Below, piece after piece: positions 1 to 6,578 of a stretch of 26,012 nt of DNA (positions within the stretch are counted from its first letter, which is position 1; every line of letters begins with the position of its first letter). Source of the DNA: a virus; the IMG/VR virus record IMGVR_UViG_3300045944_000160, positions 1 through 26,012 of that record; one strand, 5' to 3'. A program made the position numbers and the translations under genes. Under the pieces are notes generated by a model. It saw nothing but the letters and a program-made list of their open reading frames with translations, was not told the DNA's origin and made no database searches.

Positions 1-51
1 CCGGAGCCGCCGCGTCAACTCGCGCAGGCGGGTCTGTTCTTCGGGGGTCAT
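1..51 (-). CDS. N-terminal fragment of the 63-aa coiled-coil protein (rest at 25640-25831)
   Basis: The ATG is the reverse complement of 49-51 and the reading frame runs off the left edge after 17 codons (MTPEEQTRLRELTRRLR). The same sequence forms the start of the complete gene at 25640-25831, so this is the wrapped copy and not a second gene. Confidence 0.85.
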   Translation of the reverse strand, partial: MTPEEQTRLRELTRRLR

Positions 52-232
52 ACGGATCCTTTCCCTAGCGTTTTCGTCCTGCGCGCAATTTGACTTCGTC
101 GCGGCGACGGGCCGGGCGCGTGACCTGGGCGTGGGCCTCGGTCGCCGTCACGCCCGCCTGCTGAATCGCGCCGGACAGTTCGACGAGATAGGTCGCGAAG
201 CCGTCGAGGGCGGCGACGGAGATCACGCGCGG
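1..232. repeat. terminal direct repeat, left copy (circular overlap)
   Basis: The first 232 bases are found again at 25781-26012 with a single difference (C at 105, T at 25885). The repeat begins and ends inside genes (the 63-aa gene and the repressor-like gene), so it is best read as assembly overlap of a circular molecule rather than a functional terminal repeat. The unique length is then 25,780 bp. Confidence 0.9.
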
Positions 233-484
233 TGGGCCTTTCTGGTTGACCCAGCGATTGAACCAACTCAGATGCACGCCCATGCGTTTGGCGAGCGTGG
301 TTTGACTCACGCCCAGGTCGATCAACCGGATCACCTGCTCGCGAATTGATTCGTTGGTATCCAAACTCGTGCTCGGCCCCTGCCGCAATGATGGCAGGGC
401 GAACCCGGCGTTTGGCCGCTGGAGTGCTGTTTGCAATTTGGCTCGCAACAATTCGTTGCTGTGTGGAAAGTATGCAACAGGCAT
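65..484 (-). CDS. repressor-like helix-turn-helix protein, 139 aa
   Basis: This is a small DNA-binding protein with a helix-turn-helix at about residues 47-82 (IREQVIRLIDLGVSQTTLA, then KRMGVHLSWFNRWV). The C-terminal half has no domain I recognise and ends in a basic tail rich in Arg and Lys. I chose the ATG at 484. The open frame continues upstream to about 1006, but that part lies over the divergent promoter region and over Cro-like and HTH_17 genes on the other strand. The gene faces away from the Cro-like gene at 615, as expected for a lysogeny repressor, and is followed 13 bp later on the circle by the 63-aa gene and integrase. It is short for a CI protein and lacks a visible peptidase domain, so it may be a non-cleavable repressor or another regulator. 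At codon 127 the two copies of the terminal repeat differ (Arg or His). Confidence 0.7.
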   Translation of the reverse strand: MPVAYFPHSNELLRAKLQTALQRPNAGFALPSLRQGPSTSLDTNESIREQVIRLIDLGVSQTTLAKRMGVHLSWFNRWVNQKGPPRVISVAALDGFATYLVELSGAIQQAGVTATEAHAQVTRPARRRDEVKLRAGRKR

Positions 485-614
485 TGCAGTTCCGCAAGAG
501 CTCGGGCTGCCGTGGGGTCGGCAGGGAGGACAGAGGGGCAGTCTATGCCGCCCGGTTGCGTTGCGCAAATATTTGTTGTAGTGTGCATAACTCTTTGCAC
601 TGAGGCAATACTCT
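485..614. promoter_or_regulatory. divergent promoter/operator region between repressor-like and Cro-like genes
   Basis: This AT-richer 130-bp gap separates the divergent regulators. The palindrome TTGCGCAA at 561-568 could serve both directions. Rightward, TTGCGC (561-566) is followed after 17 bp by TGCATA (584-589). Leftward, TTGCGC (568 to 563) is followed after 17 bp by TAGACT (545 to 540), a fair -10 match. The rightward gene has a GAGG ribosome site at 602-605, nine bases before its ATG. The layout resembles a lambdoid immunity switch. The exact promoter boxes are guesses, because the host sigma-factor preferences are unknown. Confidence 0.45.
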
Positions 615-830
615 ATGCGCGCTACGCCACTCAACGTCGCCCTCCGCGTCGCGATCGCCGCGACCGGGCGCAAACAAAAAGACATCGCCCGCCGGGCGGG
701 GATTAACCAATGGCGGATGAGCCGCATCGTCCAGGGCGATGTCACGCCGACGCCGGCGGAACAGGCCCGCCTCGCCCGGATTCTCGACACGCCCGTGCAT
801 GAACTGTTCAGCCCGGGGCGGGTCGCATGA
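615..830 (+). CDS. Cro-like XRE-family HTH regulator, 71 aa
   Basis: This is a compact single-domain DNA-binding protein. The stretch ALRVAIAATGRKQKDIARRA followed by GINQWRMSRIVQG is a standard Cro/CI-type HTH in which the second helix begins QKDIARRAG and the recognition helix contains INQWRMSRI. Size and content fit Cro. GAGG stands nine bases before the ATG. Its stop overlaps the ATG of the HTH_17 gene (ATGA at 827). It is divergent from the repressor-like gene at 65-484, so it probably opens the rightward early operon. A second repressor role cannot be excluded. Confidence 0.8.
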   Translation: MRATPLNVALRVAIAATGRKQKDIARRAGINQWRMSRIVQGDVTPTPAEQARLARILDTPVHELFSPGRVA

Positions 831-1051
831 GCGCGCCGGCCGTCGTCAGCCCGTACCTCACCGCCCGCGAAACCATCAGCTACTTGAAGTTGGGGTCGAG
901 GAGTGCGCTCCAGAGGCTGATCACTGAGCACAGGTTGCCGGTTCTGCGGCGCGGGCGGCTGCTGATGTTCGACGTGCGGGAGATCGACGCCTGGCTGCAC
1001 GGGCATAACTCGGCGCTCGAGTGGGCCCGCACGCTGCGCAAGGGGGCGTGA
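827..1051 (+). CDS. excisionase-like HTH_17 (MerR-type winged helix) protein, 74 aa
   Basis: The sequence YLTARETISYLKLGSRSALQ, then RLITEHRLPVLRRGRLLMFDVREIDAWL, is the signature of the HTH_17/excisionase family: an initial helix-turn-helix, a wing with a basic loop, then the closing helix ending in IDAWL. In phages such proteins either direct excision with the integrase or act as early regulators. It overlaps the Cro-like gene by four bases upstream, and its stop shares a base with the next ATG (TGATG at 1049-1053). A Xis role is suggested by the presence of a tyrosine integrase in the same genome but is not shown by position, since it is transcribed with the early genes. Confidence 0.75.
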   Translation: MSAPAVVSPYLTARETISYLKLGSRSALQRLITEHRLPVLRRGRLLMFDVREIDAWLHGHNSALEWARTLRKGA

Positions 1052-1320
1052 TGGCGGGCCCCACGAACGGTAGCGTGCTCTGCGGCTGCGGCCGGCTGAT
1101 GTACCCGAAGACGAACTCGGTCACCGTCGAAGAGCTGCTCGAGGACGGCCGGCCCTACAAGCTCTGGTCGGCCGACCTCTGGGCCTGCGTCGAGTGCGGC
1201 GTCGAAGTGATCACCGGCTTCGCGCGCGTCCCCCTGGCCGAGCACTATCAGCCCGAGTACCAGACCATCCGCGACCGCCGCACGCCGGTCTATCCGGCCC
1301 GCTGCCGGGAGGACGCGTGA
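1051..1320 (+). CDS. small cysteine-rich (zinc-ribbon-like) protein, 89 aa
   Basis: I do not recognise the family. The protein has CGCG near residue 11 and CVEC near residue 50, a spacing that could bind one zinc ion as a treble-clef or zinc-ribbon fold. The longer open frame starts at 1021, but the ATG at 1051 overlaps the stop of the HTH_17 gene in the TGATG manner used throughout this region, so I prefer it. Its own stop overlaps the ATG of the next cysteine-rich gene at 1320. Confidence 0.6.
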   Translation: MAGPTNGSVLCGCGRLMYPKTNSVTVEELLEDGRPYKLWSADLWACVECGVEVITGFARVPLAEHYQPEYQTIRDRRTPVYPARCREDA

Positions 1321-1550
1321 TGGCCTGCTGCGCCCTGCCAGGCGGCTGCGGGCGGCCCGACTGCTATCTGTGCGTCGTGATGCCGCAGAAGTTTCCGCAG
1401 CCCGTGCATCACACCGAAGCGGCGGCCGTGAAGAACGCGACGCGCGACGGGGCCCCGACGCTGGCGGCGGCGCGGACCCGCGGGCACCTCGCCTTTCGGA
1501 AGCGGCCGCGCGCGGGGGCGTTCTGGGTGCCGCGGGAGGCGCGGCGATGA
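1320..1550 (+). CDS. small cysteine-rich protein, 76 aa
   Basis: The N-terminus MACCALPGGCGRPDCYLC contains five cysteines and could bind zinc. The remainder is basic and Ala/Arg-rich, with no motif I can name. The start at 1320 overlaps the preceding stop (TGATG), and its stop overlaps the ATG of the methyltransferase (ATGA at 1547), which supports a real translated link in the operon. The open frame reaches further upstream to 1194, but that part lies inside the preceding gene. Confidence 0.55.
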   Translation: MACCALPGGCGRPDCYLCVVMPQKFPQPVHHTEAAAVKNATRDGAPTLAAARTRGHLAFRKRPRAGAFWVPREARR

Positions 1551-2686
1551 CGACTCGATCGGAGACGCCTGATACCGTGCACGGCCGGCTGCTCGAGTCG
1601 GTCCACGTGTCCGGGTACACGTTCGAGCGGGCGTGCAGCGAACTGGAATGGTTGCTCGACAAAGACCGCTGGAAGCGTGTGGGTGGCGGGTACGAGGACA
1701 TCAACGCCTTCATGGCGAGCATCGAGGCGTCGTTTTCCGAGTTTCGACCTGTCGCCGAAAAGCGCCGGAAGATCGCGAAGCGGCTGGCTGAATTGAACGC
1801 CTCGCAGCGACAGACGGCGCGGCTATTAGGTGCAAACGAAACTACCATCCGCCGCGACTTAGGAAAGCGTGCGGCAAAAGCCGCAGAGCCCCCCGCAGAC
1901 GTCGAAAAATCGGCCGGAATCGTGATGGCCCCGAGCGGCGCTGCGGCACATGCCGCAGCCATGCGAGAGGCGAACCGGGAGTCGGCACGCGACCAGCGCG
2001 AGGCCGATCGTGACGCTCGCCGATCCGCGAGTGTGCGCGCGGCTGCCGCCGCGACCATTGACGCTGGCGACTTCCACGTTAAACACGGACCCTTTCTCGA
2101 GGTCGCTCGTGAGGTCGCGGACGGTTCGCTGCGGCTGATTTTCACGGACCCCCCGTACCACGACAAGACGATCGGGCTATATCGCGACCTCGGGCGCGTC
2201 GCCGCGCGCGTGCTTCGGGACGGTGGCAGCTTGATCACGTACACGTCACATCACCGCCTGCCCGATGTGATCGCGCTCGTCCAGGCGGCCGGGCTCGCGT
2301 TCTTCTGGCCGCTCGCGATGGTGCATACCGGGCAGAAGGCGCGCATGACGGAATACGGCATCGTCGTGAACTGGAAGCCGCTGCTCTGGTTTGTGAAGGG
2401 CACGTTTCGGGACCGCACCGAGATGGCATTCCTCGACGACCTGGTGATGTCCGAACGTCAGAAGTCTGAGCACGACTGGCAGCAGAGCACGGTTGAGGCG
2501 GAGTACTACATTCAACAACTCACTCATCCGGGCGATCTCGTCTTCGATCCGTTCTGCGGTGGTGGTACGACGGCCGTCGCCGCTCAGCGGACGAGTCGTC
2601 GGTGGCTGACCTGTGATGTCGACGAATCGTGCGTCCTGTTGGCCAGGCGACGCGTGATGGAGGCGATCAATGGTTCGTCCCGATGA
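1547..2686 (+). CDS. DNA methyltransferase (N4-cytosine or N6-adenine type) with N-terminal HTH, 379 aa
   Basis: This S-adenosylmethionine-dependent amino-methyltransferase has catalytic motif IV as DPPY at residues 201-204. The cofactor-binding motif I is FDPFCGGGTT at about 333-342. DPPY before the FxGxG motif is the beta-class order found in many phage and restriction methylases. Residues 84-104 (NASQRQTARLLGANETTIRRD) look like a ParB/Noc-like HTH, a combination common in phage methylases. Residues 110-170 are charged linker. The start at 1547 is chosen by the ATGA overlap with the preceding gene. A longer frame reaches back to 1370. It overlaps the next gene, a PD-(D/E)XK-like protein, by 17 bp. 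It may protect phage DNA, regulate genes, or be half of a restriction-modification pair. The target site cannot be read from sequence. Confidence 0.88.
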   Translation: MTTRSETPDTVHGRLLESVHVSGYTFERACSELEWLLDKDRWKRVGGGYEDINAFMASIEASFSEFRPVAEKRRKIAKRLAELNASQRQTARLLGANETTIRRDLGKRAAKAAEPPADVEKSAGIVMAPSGAAAHAAAMREANRESARDQREADRDARRSASVRAAAAATIDAGDFHVKHGPFLEVAREVADGSLRLIFTDPPYHDKTIGLYRDLGRVAARVLRDGGSLITYTSHHRLPDVIALVQAAGLAFFWPLAMVHTGQKARMTEYGIVVNWKPLLWFVKGTFRDRTEMAFLDDLVMSERQKSEHDWQQSTVEAEYYIQQLTHPGDLVFDPFCGGGTTAVAAQRTSRRWLTCDVDESCVLLARRRVMEAINGSSR

Positions 2687-3245
2687 TCCGCATCATGCGC
2701 AGCTGGAAGGCGACGTCATCGCACACGCGACGGCCTGCGGATATCACGTCGGATCGGCGACCTATCACACGGTGATGCCAGAACCGGTACGGGATGCATT
2801 GTCGCGCTGTTGGGATGTCGCTGCGCTCTACATCCGCGGACGCGCCGACCGCGTCGCCGTCAGAGACCAGCGGTGCATCTTGTTTGAGGCCAAGACCAAT
2901 TCGGGGCCCTGGCCCCGAGCCGCCATCGAAGCCTTGCCGCTCTCGTTTTATGTGCGTCTTGGGGTGCCGTGTCTCTACGTGTATCGCGATGTGACCCGCG
3001 GGTTTGAGTTGGCGTTTTGGACGACGAACCTGCCGATCATTGACGTGATTTTTCTGCCGCATCGATTCTCGCAATTGGATCAGGTCTATCGCCAGGAATT
3101 TGCGCGTGTGTGGCCGGGCATCGAGATTCAGGCGTTGCCGGGCTGCAACGGAAGCCGCGATCCGTACGTGGCGATCCGTCGCGAATCGTTGGAGGCGGTC
3201 GCTGTTGACTGGCGCGCGGTCTTTGCGTCGCCGAATGAGGATTGA
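2670..3245 (+). CDS. putative PD-(D/E)XK nuclease-like protein next to the methyltransferase, 191 aa
   Basis: I do not recognise a named family. The segment around residues 55-77 reads IRGRADRVAVRDQRCILFEA followed by KTN. This gives an Asp at 60 in a turn, a beta strand, and then E73-A-K75, the spacing of a PD-(D/E)XK nuclease core. The hydrophobic strands that follow (PCLYVYRD, FELAFWTT) fit that fold. A strong GGAGG site sits six bases before the ATG. It overlaps the methyltransferase by 17 bp, so translation is probably coupled, which makes a restriction enzyme partner possible. Codons here look less GC-rich in third position than in the structural genes, which hints at later acquisition. 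Alternatives are a nicking or repair enzyme, or an inactive nuclease fold. Confidence 0.6.
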   Translation: MVRPDDPHHAQLEGDVIAHATACGYHVGSATYHTVMPEPVRDALSRCWDVAALYIRGRADRVAVRDQRCILFEAKTNSGPWPRAAIEALPLSFYVRLGVPCLYVYRDVTRGFELAFWTTNLPIIDVIFLPHRFSQLDQVYRQEFARVWPGIEIQALPGCNGSRDPYVAIRRESLEAVAVDWRAVFASPNED

Positions 3246-3259
3246 GGAGAAGGAATCCT

Positions 3260-3466
3260 ATGCCGATTGAATGCACAGGCTATCTGGTTGGAGATTTCCT
3301 CTGTTATCGCTGCCTGGGTGCCAGTGGTCCCACGACGGGTCTGTTTGTCTTCGTCGAAGACGGCAATACCGACGATGAGCAATACATCTGCGAAACGTGC
3401 GCCGACGAAGTGAAAAGCGGCGCGCCTCTGGGCCGCCTGATTATTAGCGCCCCGAAATCCAATTGA
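3260..3466 (+). CDS. small zinc-ribbon-like protein, 68 aa
   Basis: Two CxxC pairs (CYRC near residue 14 and CETC near residue 45) about 28 residues apart are typical of a small zinc ribbon. The ATG at 3260 is preceded by GGAGAAGG at good distance, so I prefer it to the in-frame ATG at 3242. No specific function can be assigned. It sits between the nuclease-like gene and the RecE-like exonuclease, and keeps the lower-GC codon use of its upstream neighbour. Confidence 0.6.
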   Translation: MPIECTGYLVGDFLCYRCLGASGPTTGLFVFVEDGNTDDEQYICETCADEVKSGAPLGRLIISAPKSN

Positions 3467-3478
3467 GGTGAGCGATCC

Positions 3479-4357
3479 ATGACCACGATCGACGCCCCTG
3501 GCATCTACGACCTTCCGGCCGCCGACTACCACGCCGACCCCTGCCCGGCGCCGTCGCTCTCGTGCTCGGTCGCGAACCTGCTCTGTCACGCGTCGCCGGC
3601 GCACGCGCGCCAGGCGCACCCGCGGCTGAACCCGGACGCCGTCGAGGACAAGCGCGAGGAGTTCGACCTCGGGACGATCGCGCACGCGCTGCTGCTCGAG
3701 GGGACGGATGCCCGGGTCGCGATCGTCGACGCGAAGGACTTCCGGACGAAAGCCGCGCAGGAGGCGCGCGACGCCGCCTACACTGCCGGAAAACTACCAA
3801 TTCTTGCGGCGCGCTGGGTGGACGTCCAGGCGATGGTCGTCGCCGCGCGGGCGCAGCTCGAGCACCACGCCGACGGCGGGCGCCTGATGTTCACCGGCGG
3901 CAAGCCGGAGCAGACGATCATCTGGCAGGAAGACGGGGTGTGGTGTCGCGCCCGCCTCGACTGGCTGCGCCACTCGCCGGACGGGATCGCGATCGACGAC
4001 TACAAGACGACGTCCGGCAGCGCCAAACCGGAAGCGTGGACGCGATCGATGTTCGACCGCGGCGCGGATCTGCAGGCGGCCTGGTATCGGCGCGCCGTCG
4101 CCGCGGTGACCGGCACCGAGGCGACCTTCCGCTATGCGGTCCAGGAGTGCTATCCGCCCTATGCCCTCTCGGTGATCAGCCTCGGCCCCGATGCGCTGCT
4201 CCTGGCCGAGAAGAAGTGCCTCTACGCGCTCGAGGTCTGGCGGGCCTGCCTGGCGTCGAACGAGTGGCCGTCCTATCCGCGCCAGACGGCGTACGCCGGC
4301 CTGCCGCCGTGGGAAGAGGCGCGCTGGCTCGAGCGCGAGATGCGCGAGGCGTCGTGA
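3479..4357 (+). CDS. RecE/exonuclease VIII-like PD-(D/E)XK exonuclease (DUF3799 type), 292 aa
   Basis: The opening GIYDLPAADYHADPCPAPSL, then SCSVANLL, and the later core are those of the RecE C-terminal nuclease family. Likely active-site residues are His69 in GTIAHALLLEG, Asp161 in ARLDWL, Asp174 and Lys176 in IDDYKTT, and Gln199 with Tyr203 in the LQAAWYRRA helix. Such enzymes degrade the 5' strand of double-stranded DNA ends to give 3' tails for recombination. The ATG follows GAGGTGA. It overlaps by four bases with the downstream RecA-fold ATPase, and the two together would form a phage recombination pair. Confidence 0.85.
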   Translation: MTTIDAPGIYDLPAADYHADPCPAPSLSCSVANLLCHASPAHARQAHPRLNPDAVEDKREEFDLGTIAHALLLEGTDARVAIVDAKDFRTKAAQEARDAAYTAGKLPILAARWVDVQAMVVAARAQLEHHADGGRLMFTGGKPEQTIIWQEDGVWCRARLDWLRHSPDGIAIDDYKTTSGSAKPEAWTRSMFDRGADLQAAWYRRAVAAVTGTEATFRYAVQECYPPYALSVISLGPDALLLAEKKCLYALEVWRACLASNEWPSYPRQTAYAGLPPWEEARWLEREMREAS

Positions 4358-5313
4358 GCTTCGAGTTTCGGCCCGCTGTCCGCGAAAACGTCGGCCTGCT
4401 GATCGGGCTCTCGGGTCCGAGCGGCAGCGGCAAGACGTACACGGCGATGCGGCTCGCGAAGGGGATCGCCGGCGATCACCCGTTTGCCATCATCGATACC
4501 GAAGCCGGCCGCGCGAAGCACTACGCCGATCAATTCGCGTTCGACCACGGCGACCTCAAGCCGCCGTTTACACCGGACTGCTACGCCGAAGCGATCCTGG
4601 CCGCGGACGCCGCAAAGTACGCCGCGATCGTCGTCGACTCGATGTCGCATGAGTGGGCCGGCGAAGGCGGCATTCTCGACTGGCAGGAAGCCGAGCTCGA
4701 TCGGATGGCCGGCACCGATGCGAAGCGGCGCGAGGCCGTCAAGATGGCCAGTTGGATCAAACCAAAGATGGCCCATAAGCAGATGGTGCAGCGCCTGCTC
4801 CAGGTGCGCGCGCACTTGATCCTCTGCTTCCGCGCCGAACCCAAGATCGAGATGGTGCGCGGCGAGAACGGCAAGATGGAGATCCGCGAGAAGCAGTCCC
4901 TGACCGGGCTGCACGGCTGGATCCCGATCGCCGAGAAGAACCTGCCGTACGAGCTCACCGCGTCGTTTCTGCTGCTGCCGGATCGGCCGGGCGTCCCGCT
5001 GCCGATCAAGCTGCAGCAGCAGCATCGGGGGTTGTTCCCGCTGGACGTGCCCATCACCGAGGCCTCCGGCGTGCAGCTCGCGGCATGGGCCCGCGGCGGC
5101 ACGGCGCCGCAGCCGTCCCCTTCGGACCCCGAACAGGACTGGTTGCGGCAGATGCTCGCGGCCCGGACCAAGACCGAGCTCCGACTCGTGGGGAATCGCT
5201 TGAAAGCCGCGGCCGACACGCTGTCTCCAACACAACTCGCCGCCCTGCGAGCCGCGTACGACGCCCGGCTCGCGAAGGTCAGCGGCCGCAAGACCAAGGA
5301 AGAGGTGACCTGA
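4354..5313 (+). CDS. RecA-fold/AAA ATPase, Sak4-like phage recombinase, 319 aa
   Basis: The Walker A motif is GPSGSGKT at residues 21-28 and Walker B is AIVVDS at about 91-96, preceded by an IIDTEAGRAKHY segment typical of phage Sak4-type proteins. Family members work in single-strand annealing or strand exchange with an exonuclease partner. The start is a GTG at 4354 overlapping the RecE-like stop as GTGA. The open frame extends 264 codons upstream, but that part is shadow of the exonuclease. The last 70 residues are charged and less conserved in appearance. A general AAA ATPase in replication is the main alternative. Confidence 0.78.
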   Translation: MSFEFRPAVRENVGLLIGLSGPSGSGKTYTAMRLAKGIAGDHPFAIIDTEAGRAKHYADQFAFDHGDLKPPFTPDCYAEAILAADAAKYAAIVVDSMSHEWAGEGGILDWQEAELDRMAGTDAKRREAVKMASWIKPKMAHKQMVQRLLQVRAHLILCFRAEPKIEMVRGENGKMEIREKQSLTGLHGWIPIAEKNLPYELTASFLLLPDRPGVPLPIKLQQQHRGLFPLDVPITEASGVQLAAWARGGTAPQPSPSDPEQDWLRQMLAARTKTELRLVGNRLKAAADTLSPTQLAALRAAYDARLAKVSGRKTKEEVT

Positions 5314-5588
5314 TGAAAGTGCGAATCGACGTGAAGGATCGGAACGAAGGCGACGCGATCACGAGAGCACTTGACGATCTCGAGATCCGCGCCTACGTGG
5401 TCACCACGGGGATCCTCATGGACCTGCCCGATGATGCGGCGCGGCTGCGTGTGCTGCACTGTGCCGAGATTCTCCTGTCCTCGGCGCCCGAGGGGCGGGC
5501 CCGAGCGCGGGGGCCCTTGAGGCTGCATGATGCCGATACGTTACTCTTTTCCAGATACGGTCGCGAGCAGGCGGATACCGGCGAATGA
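5313..5588 (+). CDS. conserved-looking phage protein of unknown function, 91 aa
   Basis: The N-terminal 55 residues (MKVRIDVKDRNEGDAITRAL, then an RAYVVTTGILMDLP segment and RLRVLHCAE) read as a compact alpha/beta domain. They resemble small proteins often seen in phage recombination-replication modules, but no biochemical function is known to me. The TGATG overlap with the ATPase at 5311-5315 fixes the start. The last 20 residues overlap the open frame of the next gene if that gene begins at 5527. Confidence 0.6.
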   Translation: MKVRIDVKDRNEGDAITRALDDLEIRAYVVTTGILMDLPDDAARLRVLHCAEILLSSAPEGRARARGPLRLHDADTLLFSRYGREQADTGE

Positions 5589-5970
5589 GGACGGGCACGT
5601 GGTCCTCACTGACAACATTGCGAACCATCCGAAGATCGTTCGCGCCGGCGAGATGCTGGGGCCGGATGGCCGGGCCCGGGCGCTCGCGCTCTACGTGGCG
5701 AGCATCGGCTATGCCCACCATTACCTCACCGACGGGTTCGTCCCGGACGGATTCCTACATAGCTGCGGCGTCGTACGCGCGGTGTCCGAAATCGCAAAAG
5801 TTTTTGCGGATCGGCGCGTACGGTTATTTCACCGACGCACCGGCGGCTACGTGATCCACGACTACCATGCGATTAACCCTAAAGCTCGCACCATCAAGGA
5901 GAACCAGGCCAAGGAGCGCGCGCGTCTCGTGGCCTATCGGGCCCGGAAAAAGGCCAATGGCCACGCGTGA
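5527..5970 (+). CDS. probable phage replication-initiation/primosome-like protein, 147 aa (or 123 aa from 5599)
   Basis: The core NHPKIVRAGEMLG, ALALYVASIGYAHHYLTDGF and VPDGFL, then RLFHRRTGGYVIHDYHAINP and a basic tail, resembles winged-helix proteins found in the replication modules of high-GC phages. They are often annotated as replisome organisers or HTH proteins. Two starts are possible. ATGATG at 5527/5530 follows GAGG closely but overlaps the previous gene by 62 bp. GTG at 5599 has GAGG at 5587-5590 with ideal spacing, begins right after the previous stop, and gives an N-terminus VLTDNIANHPK typical of such proteins. The gene ends where a dense cluster of GTAC sites begins, supporting a link to replication. 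No ATPase or polymerase motif is visible. Confidence 0.6.
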   Translation: MMPIRYSFPDTVASRRIPANEDGHVVLTDNIANHPKIVRAGEMLGPDGRARALALYVASIGYAHHYLTDGFVPDGFLHSCGVVRAVSEIAKVFADRRVRLFHRRTGGYVIHDYHAINPKARTIKENQAKERARLVAYRARKKANGHA

Positions 5971-6084
5971 GTACGAGAAACGTACAGCCGTACGCACTTC
6001 GTCGCGTACAGGATCTTCCGATTCCGGTTCTGTACGGTGTACGCGTACCAACAAGCCTCTTCGATCTTCTGGGTGATCCGTACG
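5971..6084. repeat. GTAC site cluster, possible replication origin or operator array
   Basis: Eight GTAC tetramers lie in 114 bp (starting at 5971, 5982, 5990, 6006, 6032, 6039, 6045 and 6080), most as CGTAC or GTACG and two as CGTACG. At this base composition less than one would be expected. Two more (5773, 5818) lie in the end of the preceding gene. The segment sits just after the probable replication gene in a 168-bp gap (5971-6138) without a convincing gene. Iterons bound by the neighbouring protein, an operator array, or clustered methylation sites are all possible. Confidence 0.5.
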
Positions 6085-6138
6085 TCAGTGGTATTAACCG
6101 CCGCGCTGCGCGCGACGGGCTGCGTGGAGAAGAACGAA

Positions 6139-6345
6139 ATGCGAAGACCGGACCATCGCACGCTCTGCGCGATGGCGCGCGCCGAGCTCGAGGCCGACCG
6201 GACGATCGACGATGCCGAATGGAAAGAGCGCATGAAGTGCCGGCTCGTGTCGCAGGGCTGGGCCTATCCGACGCCGGCGGCGATCAGTGCGGCGCTCGCG
6301 GCCATCGAGCACGTGCTCGTCAAGGCGTGGGGTCCGCGCCCATGA
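6139..6345 (+). CDS. small protein of unknown function, 68 aa
   Basis: This is a mostly helical, unrecognised protein (MRRPDHRTLCAMARAELEAD, then a segment with WKERMKCRLVSQGWAYP and a C-terminal Ala-rich helix). GGAGA stands eight bases before the ATG at 6139. The longer open frame from 6037 would run through the GTAC cluster and is less likely. The stop overlaps the next ATG (ATGATG/TGA at 6342-6345). Confidence 0.5.
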   Translation: MRRPDHRTLCAMARAELEADRTIDDAEWKERMKCRLVSQGWAYPTPAAISAALAAIEHVLVKAWGPRP

Positions 6346-6578
6346 TGCCGCCCTGTCCGTCGTGCGCGCTCGCGGGGACCTTCGCCTACGCGCTGGGATC
6401 CCCTGAACCCGGCGACCTGGTGATCTGTCTGGCGTGCAGTGAGATCTGCATCTACACGGTGAGCGCACAACTGCGGCCGTTGACCTTTGCGGATCTCCCG
6501 CACTACGACCTGGGGCTGATTACCGAAGTCGTGCGCAACCAGCACGAGCTGCGCGACGCCTACGCGCGGAGGAATTGA
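6342..6578 (+). CDS. small zinc-ribbon-like protein, 78 aa
   Basis: MMPPCPSC at the N-terminus and CLACSEIC about 30 residues later give two CxxC knuckles, the pattern of a zinc ribbon similar to phage proteins that resemble transcription-factor or rubredoxin knuckles. The C-terminal LTFADLPHYDLGLITEVVRN is helical. The start is set by the overlap with the preceding gene. The open frame upstream to 5967 is shadow. Function unknown. Confidence 0.55.
   Translation: MMPPCPSCALAGTFAYALGSPEPGDLVICLACSEICIYTVSAQLRPLTFADLPHYDLGLITEVVRNQHELRDAYARRN

Noticed and set aside
5967-6341. Plus-strand frame from 5967 through the GTAC cluster that later becomes the 78-aa zinc-ribbon gene
   Set aside because: Its middle lies in the wrong frame over the 6139-6345 gene and turns into Arg/Gly-rich shadow. 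The first 60 codons look more protein-like but have no good ribosome site, so coding is not supported strongly enough.
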